A stretch of 64,000 nucleotides of DNA from Lactobacillus kimbladii (GCF_014323605.1 NZ_SCMB01000003.1:124001-188000); one strand, 5' to 3'; numbered from the stretch's first letter, positions 1-9,517 are shown. Made by a program: numbers and translations. Notes: a model not told the origin generated them from the letters alone.

Positions 1-2
1 CT

Positions 3-221
3 GGTGACGTAATTTTAGGTGATGCCGATGGTGTTATTAAGATTGCTTTAGAAGAAGCAAGTGAATTGCTTCCAGTTGTTCAGGATTTTCATAAAAAAGA
101 TGATGCAAAAGCGGCCAGTTTTCATGATGGCACAGGAAATATAAATTGGCTTGATGAAGAACTAAAGAATAAAAATTATGAAATTATCGACGATATTTAT
201 CGCCCGGAAAATTACAGGTAA
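3..221 (+). CDS. RraA-family protein, C-terminal fragment (cut by window edge)
   Basis: Only the last 72 residues are in the window. They begin with GDVILGDADGV, which matches the conserved PGDVVVxDxDGV segment of RraA-like proteins (formerly called dimethylmenaquinone methyltransferase). An acidic helical tail follows, ending DDIYRPENYR. The stop lies 5 bp before the citrate-type transporter, so it is probably in the same operon. Members of this family include HMG aldolases with oxaloacetate decarboxylase activity. That activity would suit a citrate lyase operon, which makes oxaloacetate. The family call rests on one motif and overall look; the function is inferred. Confidence 0.6.
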   Translation, partial: GDVILGDADGVIKIALEEASELLPVVQDFHKKDDAKAASFHDGTGNINWLDEELKNKNYEIIDDIYRPENYR

Positions 222-226
222 TTAAA

Positions 227-1693
227 ATGAAAACACTAGAGAAAGTTAATTACAAGGGATTTATTTTGCCTCTGGCTGTTGGTGTTATACTTTGGTGCAT
301 CACGCCTTTGCGTCCTGCAGGCTTATCTGCTCCAGCTTGGGAAATGTTTGCTATTTTTGTAGCAACTATTGTTGGATGTATCACGAAACCTTTGCTAATA
401 GGTGGCACCACTTTAATCGGACTAATAGTAACGGTTTTAGTTGGCTTAGCCCCAATCAAGGACATTGTTGATCCTAAAACAGGGAAAGTAACAACTGGAA
501 TTCTTAGTGCCTTTAGCAATTCAGCTTCTTGGCTGATTGCTATGGCTTTCATCATGGCCTATGGTATTAGTAAAACGGGACTGGGCAATCGTATAGCTTA
601 TTGGATGATTAAACGTTTCGGCAAGAAATCCATTGGTATTGGTTATGCCATTACTGGATTGGAATTAGTTCTAGGATCTCTAATTCCTTCAAACAGTGCT
701 AGAACTGGAGGAGTCGTTTGGCCCGTAACCGAATCAATATCTAAAGATTATGATTCATACCCTAATGACCCTTCCCGCAAGAAAATTGGTGCCTATCTCA
801 GCTTTATGGCTTTTCATGCCAATATTCTTTCAACTGCCCTCTTTATTACTGGCGCAGCACCTAACATGGTTGCTTCACAAATGGCAGCACAGAAGAATTA
901 TAACATGACCTGGATTAGTTGGTTTTCAGCCGCAGTCGTTCCTGTTCTTGTTGCAACTATTGTAATTCCTCTTGTAATTTATAAAATTTTTCCACCAGAG
1001 ATAAAAGAAACACCTAATGCTGAAAAATGGGCCACTGATCATTTAAAGGAGATGGGACCAGTTACAAAACCTGAAAAAATTATGTCAATGGTATTTTTGC
1101 TAGCGATAATTTTATGGGTTTTATCTGGCGTTTTTGAGATTCCTCAATTAGATTCAACTTTTGTTGCCTTTCTAGCAGTTGGCTTGTTGCTGTTAACAGG
1201 TGTTTTAACTATGAAAGATGCCTTAAACCAAACTGGTGCCTGGAATATTTTGATTTGGCTGTCGATTTTAATTTTTATGGCAAGTAAACTTATTTCATTT
1301 GGCTTTATTGACTGGTTCTCAAAGACCATTCAAACAAGTCTTCACGGTATCAGCTGGCAAATAGTATTAGTGGTTTTGGTAATATTAATGTTTTATACTC
1401 ACTACTTCTTTGCTAGTGGAACCGCTCACATGACTGCCTTATATTTGCCATTCTTGTCAGTGGCAGTAGCTACCGGTGCTCCTTTGGGACTTTCAGCAAT
1501 GCTGCTTGCATTTACAGGAGCTTTCAATGCTTCAACCACTCACTATGCCAATGGACCAGCTTCAATTTTAGCTACGACAGGTTACATTAAACAAGGTGAA
1601 TGGTGGAAATACAACTTTATCTTAGGAATTATCTATTTACTGATTTTTGGTGTAATTGGAACTTTCTGGATGAAAATTATTGGAATCTGGTAA
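227..1693 (+). CDS. DASS-family citrate/dicarboxylate transporter (CitT-like)
   Basis: The 488-residue polytopic membrane protein has about a dozen hydrophobic segments. Its length is almost that of E. coli CitT. Family-like signatures are SNSARTGG at residues 155-162 and SGTAHMTA plus FNASTTHY in the C-terminal half, corresponding to the two repeated SN(S/T)-type substrate and cation loops of DASS carriers. It lies directly upstream of the citrate lyase genes, so uptake of citrate, perhaps in exchange for succinate or another dicarboxylate, is the natural role. The substrate is inferred from context. It is not a CitP/2HCT-type carrier. Confidence 0.85.
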   Translation: MKTLEKVNYKGFILPLAVGVILWCITPLRPAGLSAPAWEMFAIFVATIVGCITKPLLIGGTTLIGLIVTVLVGLAPIKDIVDPKTGKVTTGILSAFSNSASWLIAMAFIMAYGISKTGLGNRIAYWMIKRFGKKSIGIGYAITGLELVLGSLIPSNSARTGGVVWPVTESISKDYDSYPNDPSRKKIGAYLSFMAFHANILSTALFITGAAPNMVASQMAAQKNYNMTWISWFSAAVVPVLVATIVIPLVIYKIFPPEIKETPNAEKWATDHLKEMGPVTKPEKIMSMVFLLAIILWVLSGVFEIPQLDSTFVAFLAVGLLLLTGVLTMKDALNQTGAWNILIWLSILIFMASKLISFGFIDWFSKTIQTSLHGISWQIVLVVLVILMFYTHYFFASGTAHMTALYLPFLSVAVATGAPLGLSAMLLAFTGAFNASTTHYANGPASILATTGYIKQGEWWKYNFILGIIYLLIFGVIGTFWMKIIGIW

Positions 1694-2488
1694 ATGCTTG
1701 AAGAGAAAAATTTAATCACTAATGATGGGATACGAATAGCATATTATGATACTGAAGAAAGCAAACAACCTATATTGGCAGTTCCCGGTATAGGAAGCAC
1801 CGCAATATTATGGGAAGAAGTTGCCAAACTTTTTGCATCTGATTATCGTTTTATTGTAATAGATCCGCGTAATCAGGGTCGCTCACAGAGAACATTTAAA
1901 GGACAGCGTATCAGTCGTCATGCGGCTGATTTAGAGGAACTGATTACCAAGTTAAACTTGAAAAATATTATTGCTATTGGAAATTCAATGGGTGCTGCAA
2001 ATATTTGGGCTTATGTTTCATTGTTTGGCTATAACAGACTACAGGCAATTATCGATTTGGATCAGCCTCCCAAGATGATTCGAGATAGCTCTTGGGAGTA
2101 TGGTTTTAAAGATTTAACTTGGCAGAATTACCCGGATTATTTAAAAATAAATTTTGGCAATGGCAACTTTACTCATATTAATGATGAAATGTTTAAAAAG
2201 GCAAAAGCAGATTCCGGCAAATTTCGCTATTTTGCTGAAGAAAATTTTCTTTGTCGCATTGAACACGCAATGCAAGATTGGCGAGATGTTTTAATTGATT
2301 TAAAAATTCCAATGCTGGTTTTAGCAGGACAGAATTCTCCTTTTTTTGATTATCATTTTGCCTTTGCCATGGAAAAGTTGAATCAAATGATTAGCGCAAA
2401 AATTATTAAAAATTGTGGACACTTAATTCAGGCTGAGCAGACTTTAAGCATGTATAAAGAAGTTATGAACTTTTTAAAAAGGATTTAA
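1694..2488 (+). CDS. alpha/beta hydrolase of unknown substrate in citrate operon
   Basis: The 264-residue protein has the alpha/beta hydrolase fold. The nucleophile elbow GNSMG (residues 96-100, Ser98) follows a strand-rich stretch. An oxyanion-type PGIGS sits at residues 31-35, and a late NCGH segment supplies the likely catalytic histidine. There is no signal peptide, so it should be cytoplasmic. Its ATG follows the transporter stop without any gap, and citC comes 21 bp later, so it is translated within the citrate operon. It is not a standard citrate fermentation enzyme. A thioesterase or esterase role is possible but not shown by the sequence. Confidence 0.75.
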   Translation: MLEEKNLITNDGIRIAYYDTEESKQPILAVPGIGSTAILWEEVAKLFASDYRFIVIDPRNQGRSQRTFKGQRISRHAADLEELITKLNLKNIIAIGNSMGAANIWAYVSLFGYNRLQAIIDLDQPPKMIRDSSWEYGFKDLTWQNYPDYLKINFGNGNFTHINDEMFKKAKADSGKFRYFAEENFLCRIEHAMQDWRDVLIDLKIPMLVLAGQNSPFFDYHFAFAMEKLNQMISAKIIKNCGHLIQAEQTLSMYKEVMNFLKRI

Positions 2489-2509
2489 CAAAAGGTGAGA
2501 ATCGGATAA

Positions 2510-3565
2510 ATGGATAAAACCGTAGAACTTTTTTTAACATTGCCGGAAACCAAAAAAAGGTGGCAAAAATTTCTAATCAGCCAAGGAATTAACAATTTTA
2601 GCTCTCGTGAAGTTGCTGTGATTGATCATACTGTGGGTCTAATTGATGAAGATGGTCAATTAGTTAGCACAGGTAGCATTGCTGGAAATGTTCTCAAATA
2701 TATTGCGGTTTCAAATGATGCATCTGTTCAGGGAGCAAGATTTAATCAGATAGTTTCAGCTCTAGAAGAATACCTTTTTAGTCAAAAAATTTATCATTCA
2801 TTTGTATTTACTAAAGCAAAATATTCTGCCAGTTTTTCTCATTTAAATTTTAAGGAACTGGCTCATACTGATGAGGCTGCTTTTTTAGAGAGTGGTACAC
2901 CAAATATTCAAGACTTTTTAGCCAAAATTCCCAGAATAGAAGACCAAAATCATAAAAAAGTTGCTGCAATTGTCATGAATGCTAATCCGTTTACTTTAGG
3001 TCATCAGGCCTTGGTAAAACTTGCTAGTAGCGAGAATGATCTGGTATATGTGTTTGTTGCTGCTACGGATGCTTCATTATTTAAAACGAGTGAAAGAATG
3101 GAACTGGTAAAAAAAGGAACTTCTGAATACCCAAACGTGTTAGTAATTAGCGGTGGGGACTATCTAGTTTCTCAATCAACTTTTCCGGCATATTTTTTAA
3201 AATCACCTGATGAACTGATCGCCACGCAAACGGAGATTGATGCGTTAATTTTTAAAAATACTATTGCACCGAAACTGGCAATAAAAAAACGTTATTTGGG
3301 TACTGAACCATTTTCAAGAACAACTAATTTTTATAATCAAAGCTTAAAAAACACACTTAGTCCCAAAATTGACGTTGAAATTGTCAAACGCTTTTGCAAT
3401 AACAATCAAATAATTACAGCTACACGTGTCCGTCAATTGATCAAAAGTGATGAATTAAAGGACATTTCAAATTTAGTCCCGCCAACTACATTTGATTTTA
3501 TTAATAAAAACTATCAAATTTTACAAGAAAGAATAAAGAAAGGAATGAACATCAATGGAAATTAA
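2510..3565 (+). CDS. citC: [citrate (pro-3S)-lyase] ligase (acetate:SH-citrate lyase ligase)
   Basis: CitC activates citrate lyase by acetylating the thiol of the prosthetic group on CitD, using ATP and acetate. The 351-residue protein has the family architecture: a GNAT-like N-terminal part to about residue 120, then a nucleotidyltransferase domain. That domain opens with NANPFTLGHQ (residues 157-166), the HxGH-like nucleotide-binding motif, and ends with a TATRVRQLI segment. It overlaps citD by 11 bp. Length and motif order are normal for the family. Confidence 0.95.
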   Translation: MDKTVELFLTLPETKKRWQKFLISQGINNFSSREVAVIDHTVGLIDEDGQLVSTGSIAGNVLKYIAVSNDASVQGARFNQIVSALEEYLFSQKIYHSFVFTKAKYSASFSHLNFKELAHTDEAAFLESGTPNIQDFLAKIPRIEDQNHKKVAAIVMNANPFTLGHQALVKLASSENDLVYVFVAATDASLFKTSERMELVKKGTSEYPNVLVISGGDYLVSQSTFPAYFLKSPDELIATQTEIDALIFKNTIAPKLAIKKRYLGTEPFSRTTNFYNQSLKNTLSPKIDVEIVKRFCNNNQIITATRVRQLIKSDELKDISNLVPPTTFDFINKNYQILQERIKKGMNINGN

Positions 3566-3851
3566 GACTGTTGGAGTGGCAGGAACTTTAGAATCTTCAG
3601 ATATTCAAATAATGGTATCGGCTGGTCAAAATGGCGTTGAAATTGACTTGGAATCCGAAGTAGCCAAATCTTACGGAGATCAGATCAAAAAAGTAATAAC
3701 TGATACTCTTAAAAAATTCGGAATTGAAAATGCGAAAGTTAAGGCTACTGATAAAGGGGCCCTTGACTGTGTGATTGCTTCACGTACATTGGCTGCAGCT
3801 CAAAGAGCAACCAAAACCACAGATAAACCAAGATTGGAGGTACTACAATAA
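3555..3851 (+). CDS. citD: citrate lyase gamma subunit (acyl carrier protein)
   Basis: The 98-residue acyl carrier protein carries the 2'-(5''-phosphoribosyl)-3'-dephospho-CoA group. The N-terminal AGTLESSD segment contains Ser14, the position that bears the prosthetic group in known CitD proteins. The gene overlaps citC by 11 bp and abuts citE, whose ATG follows the citD stop directly. This tight coupling fits production of the three lyase subunits in equal amounts. Length is normal. Confidence 0.95.
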   Translation: MEIKTVGVAGTLESSDIQIMVSAGQNGVEIDLESEVAKSYGDQIKKVITDTLKKFGIENAKVKATDKGALDCVIASRTLAAAQRATKTTDKPRLEVLQ

Positions 3852-4766
3852 ATGACTTACGTAAAAAATCGTTTGCGTCGAACTATGATGTTTGTGCCGG
3901 GAAATAATCCAGCTATGGTTAAGGATGCCGGTATCTATGGTGCCGACTCTATTATGTTGGATTTGGAAGATGCAGTATCTCTAACTGAAAAAGATGCAGC
4001 AAGAATGTTAGTATTTAATGCTATTAAAACAGTTGATTTCGGTGGTGCAGAAGTAGTTGTCAGAATTAATGGTCAAGATACGCCTTTTTATGACGAAGAC
4101 GTAAAGGCAATGGTGCGCGCTGGAGTGGATGTTATTCGCCTGCCTAAAACTGAATCAGCTGCAATGATTAAAAAATTAGTAGCAGATATGGAAAAGGCAG
4201 AAGAAGAATATGGCGTTGAAAAAGGCTCTATTGGCGTAATGGCTGCGATTGAAAGTGCTAAAGGCGTTCTTAATGCACCGGAAATTGCTACTGCAACGCC
4301 TTTGATGATGGGCTTGGCAGTTTCAGGTGAAGATTATACTGCTGATATGCACACCCATCGTTACCCAGATGGACGTGAACTTGAATTTGCTCGCAACATG
4401 GTTTTACAAGCTGCTAGAGCTGCAGACGTTTATGCCTTTGATACTGTTTTTTCTAATATGAACGACACCGAAGGGTTTTACCGCGAAACAAAATATATTT
4501 ATGAACTGGGATATGATGGCAAGTCTTTGGTCAATCCACGGCAAATTCCAATGGTTAATAAAGTATTCAACCCTACTAAAGACGAAATTGAAAATGCACT
4601 TGCTGTGCAAAATGCAATTCAAGAAGCAAAGGCAAAGGGGTCTGGAGTAATTTCGATGAACGGCAAGATGGTTGACAAGCCTGTAGTTGAAAAAGCTGAT
4701 CGCGTTATTGAAACAGCAAAAGCTTCTAATTTAATTGATGAGGAGGGTAATTACATTGGAGAATAA
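3852..4766 (+). CDS. citE: citrate lyase beta subunit (citryl-ACP lyase)
   Basis: CitE cleaves citryl-thioester ACP to acetyl-ACP and oxaloacetate. The 304-residue protein has the HpcH/HpaI-type TIM barrel features of the CitE family: the FVPGNNP start, MLDLEDAV (metal and substrate acids), VVRINGQ, and a central AAIESAKG segment. It overlaps the chosen citF start by 11 bp. Nothing is missing compared with the family. Confidence 0.96.
   Translation: MTYVKNRLRRTMMFVPGNNPAMVKDAGIYGADSIMLDLEDAVSLTEKDAARMLVFNAIKTVDFGGAEVVVRINGQDTPFYDEDVKAMVRAGVDVIRLPKTESAAMIKKLVADMEKAEEEYGVEKGSIGVMAAIESAKGVLNAPEIATATPLMMGLAVSGEDYTADMHTHRYPDGRELEFARNMVLQAARAADVYAFDTVFSNMNDTEGFYRETKYIYELGYDGKSLVNPRQIPMVNKVFNPTKDEIENALAVQNAIQEAKAKGSGVISMNGKMVDKPVVEKADRVIETAKASNLIDEEGNYIGE
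4741..4747 (+). promoter_or_regulatory. ribosome binding site that decides the citF start
   Basis: AGGAGGG lies inside the end of citE, 8 bp before a TTG at 4756. The upstream in-frame ATG pair at 4735 and 4738 would put this strong Shine-Dalgarno inside the coding sequence and would add MMRRVIT, which is simply the translated RBS region. The TTG start is therefore preferred. Confidence 0.75.
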
Positions 4767-6294
4767 AGTAAAGCGCAATTTGCCGGATGATTTGATGACT
4801 AAAATGAATCTAAAACCATTTAAGTCAGTTGTAGTTGGTAATCCTGAAGTAAAGAGAGTTGCACCCAAGGTGCAAGTTACCACCGGTGAATCAAAAGTGG
4901 TCGATTCTTTAGAGGAAGTTATCAAAAAGACACTAAAAGACGGTATGACTATTTCATTTCACCATCATTTTAGAAATGGCGATTTTGCTTTTAACAAAGT
5001 AATGGATTTAATTATTAAAATGGGTTACCAAAACCTGACTTTAGCTCCTTCATCTTTGACTGGTGTTATGAATGACACAGTAATTGAAGCAATTAAAAAA
5101 GGTGTCATTACCAATATTACTTCATCTGGAATGAGAGGCAGCTTAGGCGATTTCGTTTCCCATGGTGGACTGAAGAATCCAGTAATTTTCCGTTCTCACG
5201 GCAATCGGGCTCGTTCAATTGAAGAAGGAGAAATCAAAATTGATGTTGCCTTTTTAGGTGTCCCTAACTCTGATCCCGCAGGAAATGCTAATGGGCAAGA
5301 AGGAGATGCCGTATTCGGTTCTTTAGGATACGCATTGATTGACTCTCAATATGCGGATAAAGTAGTTTTACTGACAGACAACATTGTTGATTATCCAAAT
5401 ACTCCTGCTTCTATTAAACAAACTCAGGTCGATTACGTTGTTAAGGTTGATCAAATAGGTGACGCGGATAAAATTGGTTCAGGAGCGACTCGTTTTACTA
5501 AAGATCCAAAAGAGCTGAAGATTGCGCAAACCGTTAATCAGGTAATTACTAATTCACCTTATTATAAGCAAGGATTTTCTTTTCAGACAGGATCTGGTGG
5601 AGCTGCTCTTGCTGTGACTAGATATTTAAGAGAATCAATGTTAAAAGATGGCATCACAGCATCGTTTGCTCTAGGTGGCATTACCAAGCCCACAACCGAC
5701 CTACTTGAGGAGGGTCTGGTCAAAAAAATTATGGATGTGCAGGATTTTGATAAAGGTGCTGCTGCATCAATGGCTAAGAATAAAAATCAACAAGAGATTG
5801 ATGCTTCATGGTATGCCGATCCTCACAATAAAGGTGCAGTAGTTAATAATTTAGATGTTGCTATTCTTTCGGCTTTACAAATTGACACAGACTTTAATGT
5901 TAATGTAATGACTGGTTCTGATGGTGTTATCCGTGGCGCTATTGGTGGTCATCAAGATGCGGCTGCAGCCAAAATGACTATTATTACTGCTCCATTAGTA
6001 CGCGGAAGAAATGCTACTGTTGTTCCGGCAGTTGAAACTGTTGTAACTCCAGGCGATTCAATAGATGTTTTGGTAACTGAAAGAGGAATTGCAGTTAATC
6101 CACGCCGTAAAGATCTCATAGATGCTTTTGCCAAAGTTCCTGAACTCAATGTGGTTGATATTAAGGAACTTCAAGAAATGGCTCAAAAGCAAGTTGGAAT
6201 ACCAAAACCACTGGCATATACTGATCGCACTGTCGCTTTAATTCAGTATCGAGATGGCACAATTATTGATACTATTAAGCAGGTAAAAGACTAA
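4756..6294 (+). CDS. citF: citrate lyase alpha subunit (citrate CoA-transferase)
   Basis: CitF exchanges the acetyl group on the ACP for citrate, forming citryl-ACP. From the TTG at 4756 the protein is 512 residues, the usual CitF length, and begins [12 protein letters not shown]. Conserved features include FHHHFRNGD, the glycine-rich [22 protein letters not shown], and [17 protein letters not shown] near the C-terminus. A rho-independent terminator starts about 20 bp after the stop, which closes the transporter-hydrolase-citCDEF transcription unit. Confidence 0.95.
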   Translation: MENKVKRNLPDDLMTKMNLKPFKSVVVGNPEVKRVAPKVQVTTGESKVVDSLEEVIKKTLKDGMTISFHHHFRNGDFAFNKVMDLIIKMGYQNLTLAPSSLTGVMNDTVIEAIKKGVITNITSSGMRGSLGDFVSHGGLKNPVIFRSHGNRARSIEEGEIKIDVAFLGVPNSDPAGNANGQEGDAVFGSLGYALIDSQYADKVVLLTDNIVDYPNTPASIKQTQVDYVVKVDQIGDADKIGSGATRFTKDPKELKIAQTVNQVITNSPYYKQGFSFQTGSGGAALAVTRYLRESMLKDGITASFALGGITKPTTDLLEEGLVKKIMDVQDFDKGAAASMAKNKNQQEIDASWYADPHNKGAVVNNLDVAILSALQIDTDFNVNVMTGSDGVIRGAIGGHQDAAAAKMTIITAPLVRGRNATVVPAVETVVTPGDSIDVLVTERGIAVNPRRKDLIDAFAKVPELNVVDIKELQEMAQKQVGIPKPLAYTDRTVALIQYRDGTIIDTIKQVKD

Positions 6295-6310
6295 TTAATT
6301 ATTTTTAAAA

Positions 6311-6350
6311 AAAGTGTGAGAATGAGCTGGAACTTGTTCTCACATTTTTT
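6311..6350 (+). terminator. rho-independent terminator after citF
   Basis: TGTGAGAA at 6315-6322 pairs with TTCTCACA at 6337-6344 around a 14-nt loop. A-rich sequence precedes it and a T6 run follows. It separates citX from the main cit operon. Confidence 0.8.
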
Positions 6351-6380
6351 AGTTATAATATAAAAGAGGTGAATACCAGA

Positions 6381-6929
6381 ATGATAAAATCAATTTTTAA
6401 TGAAGGCCAGCCTCAGAGTATAACTGAGGTACTGCAAAATAAAGATGAACGCGTCAAACTTCAACAAGAAATCTTGCAAAAGTTTCCAGAAACTACATTA
6501 TTAGATGTTAAATTGAACATTCCAGGCCCTATTAAAAACAATCATTATTTAGAGAAAATATTCGCCGCAGGTATTTTTGACTTAGAGACAGTTTTTCAAA
6601 ACAGTAACTTGCCTTTTATTCTTTATGAACATTGGGAAAAGGTAACGGGTCCCGAAAATTTTTACCTTGTCAATTGTAACTACAGAGTTGTTAAGGAAAA
6701 AGCAGTTGAATTTGAGGAGCATCAAAAATTAAATCGGCTTTTTGATGCTGATGTTTTAATTGATAAACAAAAACAGGCTATATCCCGCAAAGAATTGGGT
6801 TTGCCTGTTCGCAGATGTTTTTTATGTTCAAGACCTGCCAAAGAATGTGCTCGTTCAAGAAGACATTCGGTTACAGATTTACAAGATTATATCACTAATT
6901 TGTATAGGCAGGAGATATCCTCTGATTAA
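6381..6929 (+). CDS. citX: holo-citrate lyase synthase (apo-citrate lyase phosphoribosyl-dephospho-CoA transferase)
   Basis: CitX transfers the prosthetic group precursor to apo-CitD. The 182-residue protein has the family C-terminal signature: RLFDADVLI, then RRCFLC and CARSRRHS. An in-frame GTG at 6369 overlaps the AGAGGTG ribosome site, so the ATG at 6381, 9 bp downstream of that site, is preferred. It stands after a terminator, alone, and is convergent with the regulator gene, whose end lies 2 bp away. citG, needed to make the prosthetic group, is not in this window and is not fused to citX. Confidence 0.9.
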   Translation: MIKSIFNEGQPQSITEVLQNKDERVKLQQEILQKFPETTLLDVKLNIPGPIKNNHYLEKIFAAGIFDLETVFQNSNLPFILYEHWEKVTGPENFYLVNCNYRVVKEKAVEFEEHQKLNRLFDADVLIDKQKQAISRKELGLPVRRCFLCSRPAKECARSRRHSVTDLQDYITNLYRQEISSD

Positions 6930-6931
6930 AA

Positions 6932-7876
6932 CTAAAGAGTGTCATTCTTATGTAAAACTCTTTCTGCTATTCCACTAGTAGTGATCAAGTGAGTAATTAC
7001 TCCTGTTCTTAAGGCTCCTAAAAGAGCGTCTTCTTTAAAGCGGTTCCTAACAATTACAAAGCGATTAGGAATTGCAAAAATATTGGAAAGACTGATTCCA
7101 GAAATATGGGGCTCAATGGGACTATAAAAGCGTCCCTTAATATCATAAGGCCTACCAAAAATAATTCCTGCTAACTGGTTTTTCTCAAGACCAGTAAATA
7201 GTTTATCTGCATAATAATCCATAAAGAACTGGCCAGATTCTAATGATTGCACTGTTCCGATACTTGCAAATACCAGATCCAGCTGTGAAAAATATTTTTC
7301 TATGTATTCATAATATGGTTCTTGATGAACTTTTTTTACTAAAGTGGGATCAATCGCATAAAGAGGAGCAGGAAAAGTGAGACATTTTGCGCTGAACTTA
7401 TTAGCTGCATGTTGAATTAGAGGTTGTTTACGTTTACTTGCGTTTACCACTTGGCCTAACAATTGTATAAAAGTCAAATCATCACGTGTTTCTGCTGAAA
7501 AATCATCAATAATATCTCTTATGAGAGTTCCCCAAGTTAAGCCGACAACATGAGCTGAATTAATATAATTCTGTATTTGTTTAGCTGCATAGTTAACAAT
7601 CATTTCATTATCTTGGTTTTTGGTTTCTTTATCTTCTAAGATATAAACTTCTTTTAAATCAAAGAGTCTTTGGAATTCACGCTCAAGTTTCTGTGCCCGT
7701 TTGGGACTTTGATAAATACTAATTTTTACAATTCCCTTATCTTCGGCTTCTTCTATTGCCTTAGCTATAAGATAACGAGAGAGATTATACTTTTTCGAGA
7801 TTTCTGCAATGTTCAGCTTGCTCAAAAAATAGTCATGTGCGATATTCGCAAGTTGTTCATCTGTTAACAATGTCAT
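6932..7876 (-). CDS. citI: SorC-family transcriptional regulator of the citrate cluster (CitI-like)
   Basis: The 314-residue protein has an N-terminal helix-turn-helix (about residues 15-45, with LNIAEISKKYNLSRYLIAKAI-like spacing). A long sugar-binding domain of SorC type follows, with GLTWGTLI near residue 135 and ASIGTVQS near residue 200. Such proteins sense small phosphorylated or acidic metabolites. In Weissella the SorC-family CitI activates the citrate genes. Here the gene is convergent with citX. The target operon and the effector (citrate) are inferred from location. Confidence 0.75.
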   Translation of the reverse strand: MTLLTDEQLANIAHDYFLSKLNIAEISKKYNLSRYLIAKAIEEAEDKGIVKISIYQSPKRAQKLEREFQRLFDLKEVYILEDKETKNQDNEMIVNYAAKQIQNYINSAHVVGLTWGTLIRDIIDDFSAETRDDLTFIQLLGQVVNASKRKQPLIQHAANKFSAKCLTFPAPLYAIDPTLVKKVHQEPYYEYIEKYFSQLDLVFASIGTVQSLESGQFFMDYYADKLFTGLEKNQLAGIIFGRPYDIKGRFYSPIEPHISGISLSNIFAIPNRFVIVRNRFKEDALLGALRTGVITHLITTSGIAERVLHKNDTL

Positions 7877-8008
7877 TTGCTTATTCCTATTCTTTATACT
7901 TTACATTTGTTTTAATTATATTAGAAAAAAAGCTTTAATACTATAACTTAAGTAACTTTTAAGGAGAAAAATTTTTAGTAAATGAGACGAAATTTAAATT
8001 TGACTTTT

Positions 8009-8509
8009 TTATTCAAGTAAATCACAAAACTTTGCATGAGTAATTTTTTGCAAATCTTGAGGTTTTAGAAATACACTACGTCCTATTTTGCCACTTGAAA
8101 CAGCAACATTTTCTTCACTAACCATACTATTGTCAAGAAAAATGGGAAAGTGATGTTTAAAATAAATCCCAATAGGAGTATTGGCACCATGTACATAACC
8201 GGTAGTCTTTTCTAAATCTTTCAGAGGCAACATTTCACATTTTTTATTACCTGAATTTTTCGCTAGTTTTTTCATACTTAAATGTTCAGTTACTGGAATC
8301 ACTGCTACTAAAGCAGGTGTCTTATTTCCAAAACACACGAGAGTTTTATAGACCAAGTGTTCTTTCTCGTTTAAAATAGATGTATCCATTTTTGCCACAC
8401 CACCTGAGTCTTCATGTGTAGCAAATTCTGCTTGGCGATAAGAGATTTTATTTCTATCCAATATTTTTTCAACAAGTGTTTTTTCAATCTTATTTTTCTT
8501 TTTTGACAT
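8009..8509 (-). CDS. ybaK: YbaK/EbsC-family Cys-tRNA(Pro) deacylase
   Basis: The 166-residue protein matches the YbaK/EbsC family, free-standing relatives of the ProRS editing domain that hydrolyse mischarged Cys-tRNA(Pro). The typical segments are KTLVCFG, VAVIPVTEHLS, the GYVHGANTPIG loop and the SSGKIGRSV segment near the end. An in-frame GTG lies 9 bp upstream, but it sits in the AAAGGTG ribosome site, so the ATG at 8509 is chosen. It is divergent from prmA with about 60 bp between them, a likely shared promoter region. Confidence 0.9.
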   Translation of the reverse strand: MSKKKNKIEKTLVEKILDRNKISYRQAEFATHEDSGGVAKMDTSILNEKEHLVYKTLVCFGNKTPALVAVIPVTEHLSMKKLAKNSGNKKCEMLPLKDLEKTTGYVHGANTPIGIYFKHHFPIFLDNSMVSEENVAVSSGKIGRSVFLKPQDLQKITHAKFCDLLE

Positions 8510-8572
8510 AATGATCACCTTTTTAATGATAGCATTGTTAATAGGGAAAATAAAAAGGGAGTTAAAAAAATA

Positions 8573-9517
8573 ATGAAATTATTAATTATTAAAATAGAAA
8601 CTAGTCATGAAGTTGAAGATGCACTAAATATATATAGTCATGATGTACTGCACTGTTTGGGCACTGAAACACGAAGGCGTTCGGACTTTGAACAAGCAGG
8701 TTGGGAGTCTGATTCAACTATTGTTAAATTAGACGAAATAAAAGATTTACCTGAGGATATGCAATTCTTAGCGTATTTTGACACAGAACAAGATAAGGCT
8801 GATTTAGTTAAAAAGTACCAAAAAAAGTTGTCTGAATTAAAAAGCTATGGTTTGAAAATAGGTCAGGCTAAAGTGAGTGCTTCTTATATTAAAGATGAAG
8901 ACTGGAATACAGTATGGCAAAAATTTTATCATCCAATTTCGTTTTCTAGACACCTTGCAATAGTACCTGAATGGGAAGAATATGAGCCTGCATTTAAAGA
9001 CCAGAAAGTAGTTAAGCTTGATCCAGGCCTAGCATTTGGAACAGGTTCACACAAGACCACTCAACTAGCATTGTTAGGACTGGAACAAACTTTAATCAAG
9101 CCAGAGACTGTTTGTGATGTTGGCACTGGTTCTGGAATTTTAGCTATTGCTTCATCTGTTTTAGGAGCAAGATCAGTTTTAGCAACGGATATATCTGACG
9201 AGGCAATAACTGCTGCTAATGAGAATATATCTTTAAATAATTTAACTAATATAAAAGTGCAGAAGACGAATTTATTAAATAAAGTTAAGGGTATATATGA
9301 TATTATTGTAGCAAATATTTTAGCTGAAATTTTACTTGATTTAATTCCAGAATTGAATGAACATTTAAATTTAAATGGAAAAGTGATTTTTTCTGGGATA
9401 GATTGTGACCAGATTGAAAAAATCAAAAAGGCTTTGACTGTAAATGGGTTCCATATTATATTGTCAATGCAGCAGGGACGTTGGATTGGGCTAATTATTG
9501 AAAGAAAAGATAACTAA
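8573..9517 (+). CDS. prmA: ribosomal protein L11 methyltransferase
   Basis: PrmA trimethylates ribosomal protein L11 with S-adenosylmethionine. The 314-residue length and two-domain layout are normal. The linker motif DPGLAFGTGSHKTT spans residues 150-163. The SAM-binding motif DVGTGSGILA spans 182-191. The catalytic-domain ANILAE follows near residue 245. It heads the run prmA, small membrane protein, rel, dtd, the usual neighbourhood in lactobacilli. Confidence 0.96.
   Translation: MKLLIIKIETSHEVEDALNIYSHDVLHCLGTETRRRSDFEQAGWESDSTIVKLDEIKDLPEDMQFLAYFDTEQDKADLVKKYQKKLSELKSYGLKIGQAKVSASYIKDEDWNTVWQKFYHPISFSRHLAIVPEWEEYEPAFKDQKVVKLDPGLAFGTGSHKTTQLALLGLEQTLIKPETVCDVGTGSGILAIASSVLGARSVLATDISDEAITAANENISLNNLTNIKVQKTNLLNKVKGIYDIIVANILAEILLDLIPELNEHLNLNGKVIFSGIDCDQIEKIKKALTVNGFHIILSMQQGRWIGLIIERKDN

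Noticed and set aside
4735..4755. ATG ATG start for citF at 4735
   Set aside because: The first seven codons would be the Shine-Dalgarno region itself. The TTG at 4756 has ideal spacing and gives the family length.
6354..6359. TATAAT as a promoter -10 box for citX
   Set aside because: Transcription would begin inside the ribosome binding site (6365-6371), and no -35 box stands at 16-18 bp; the nearest TTGTTC is 14 bp away and within the terminator stem.
6760..6978. Open frame overlapping the end of citX in another frame
   Set aside because: citX has clear family motifs across the same bases; no ribosome site for the other frame.
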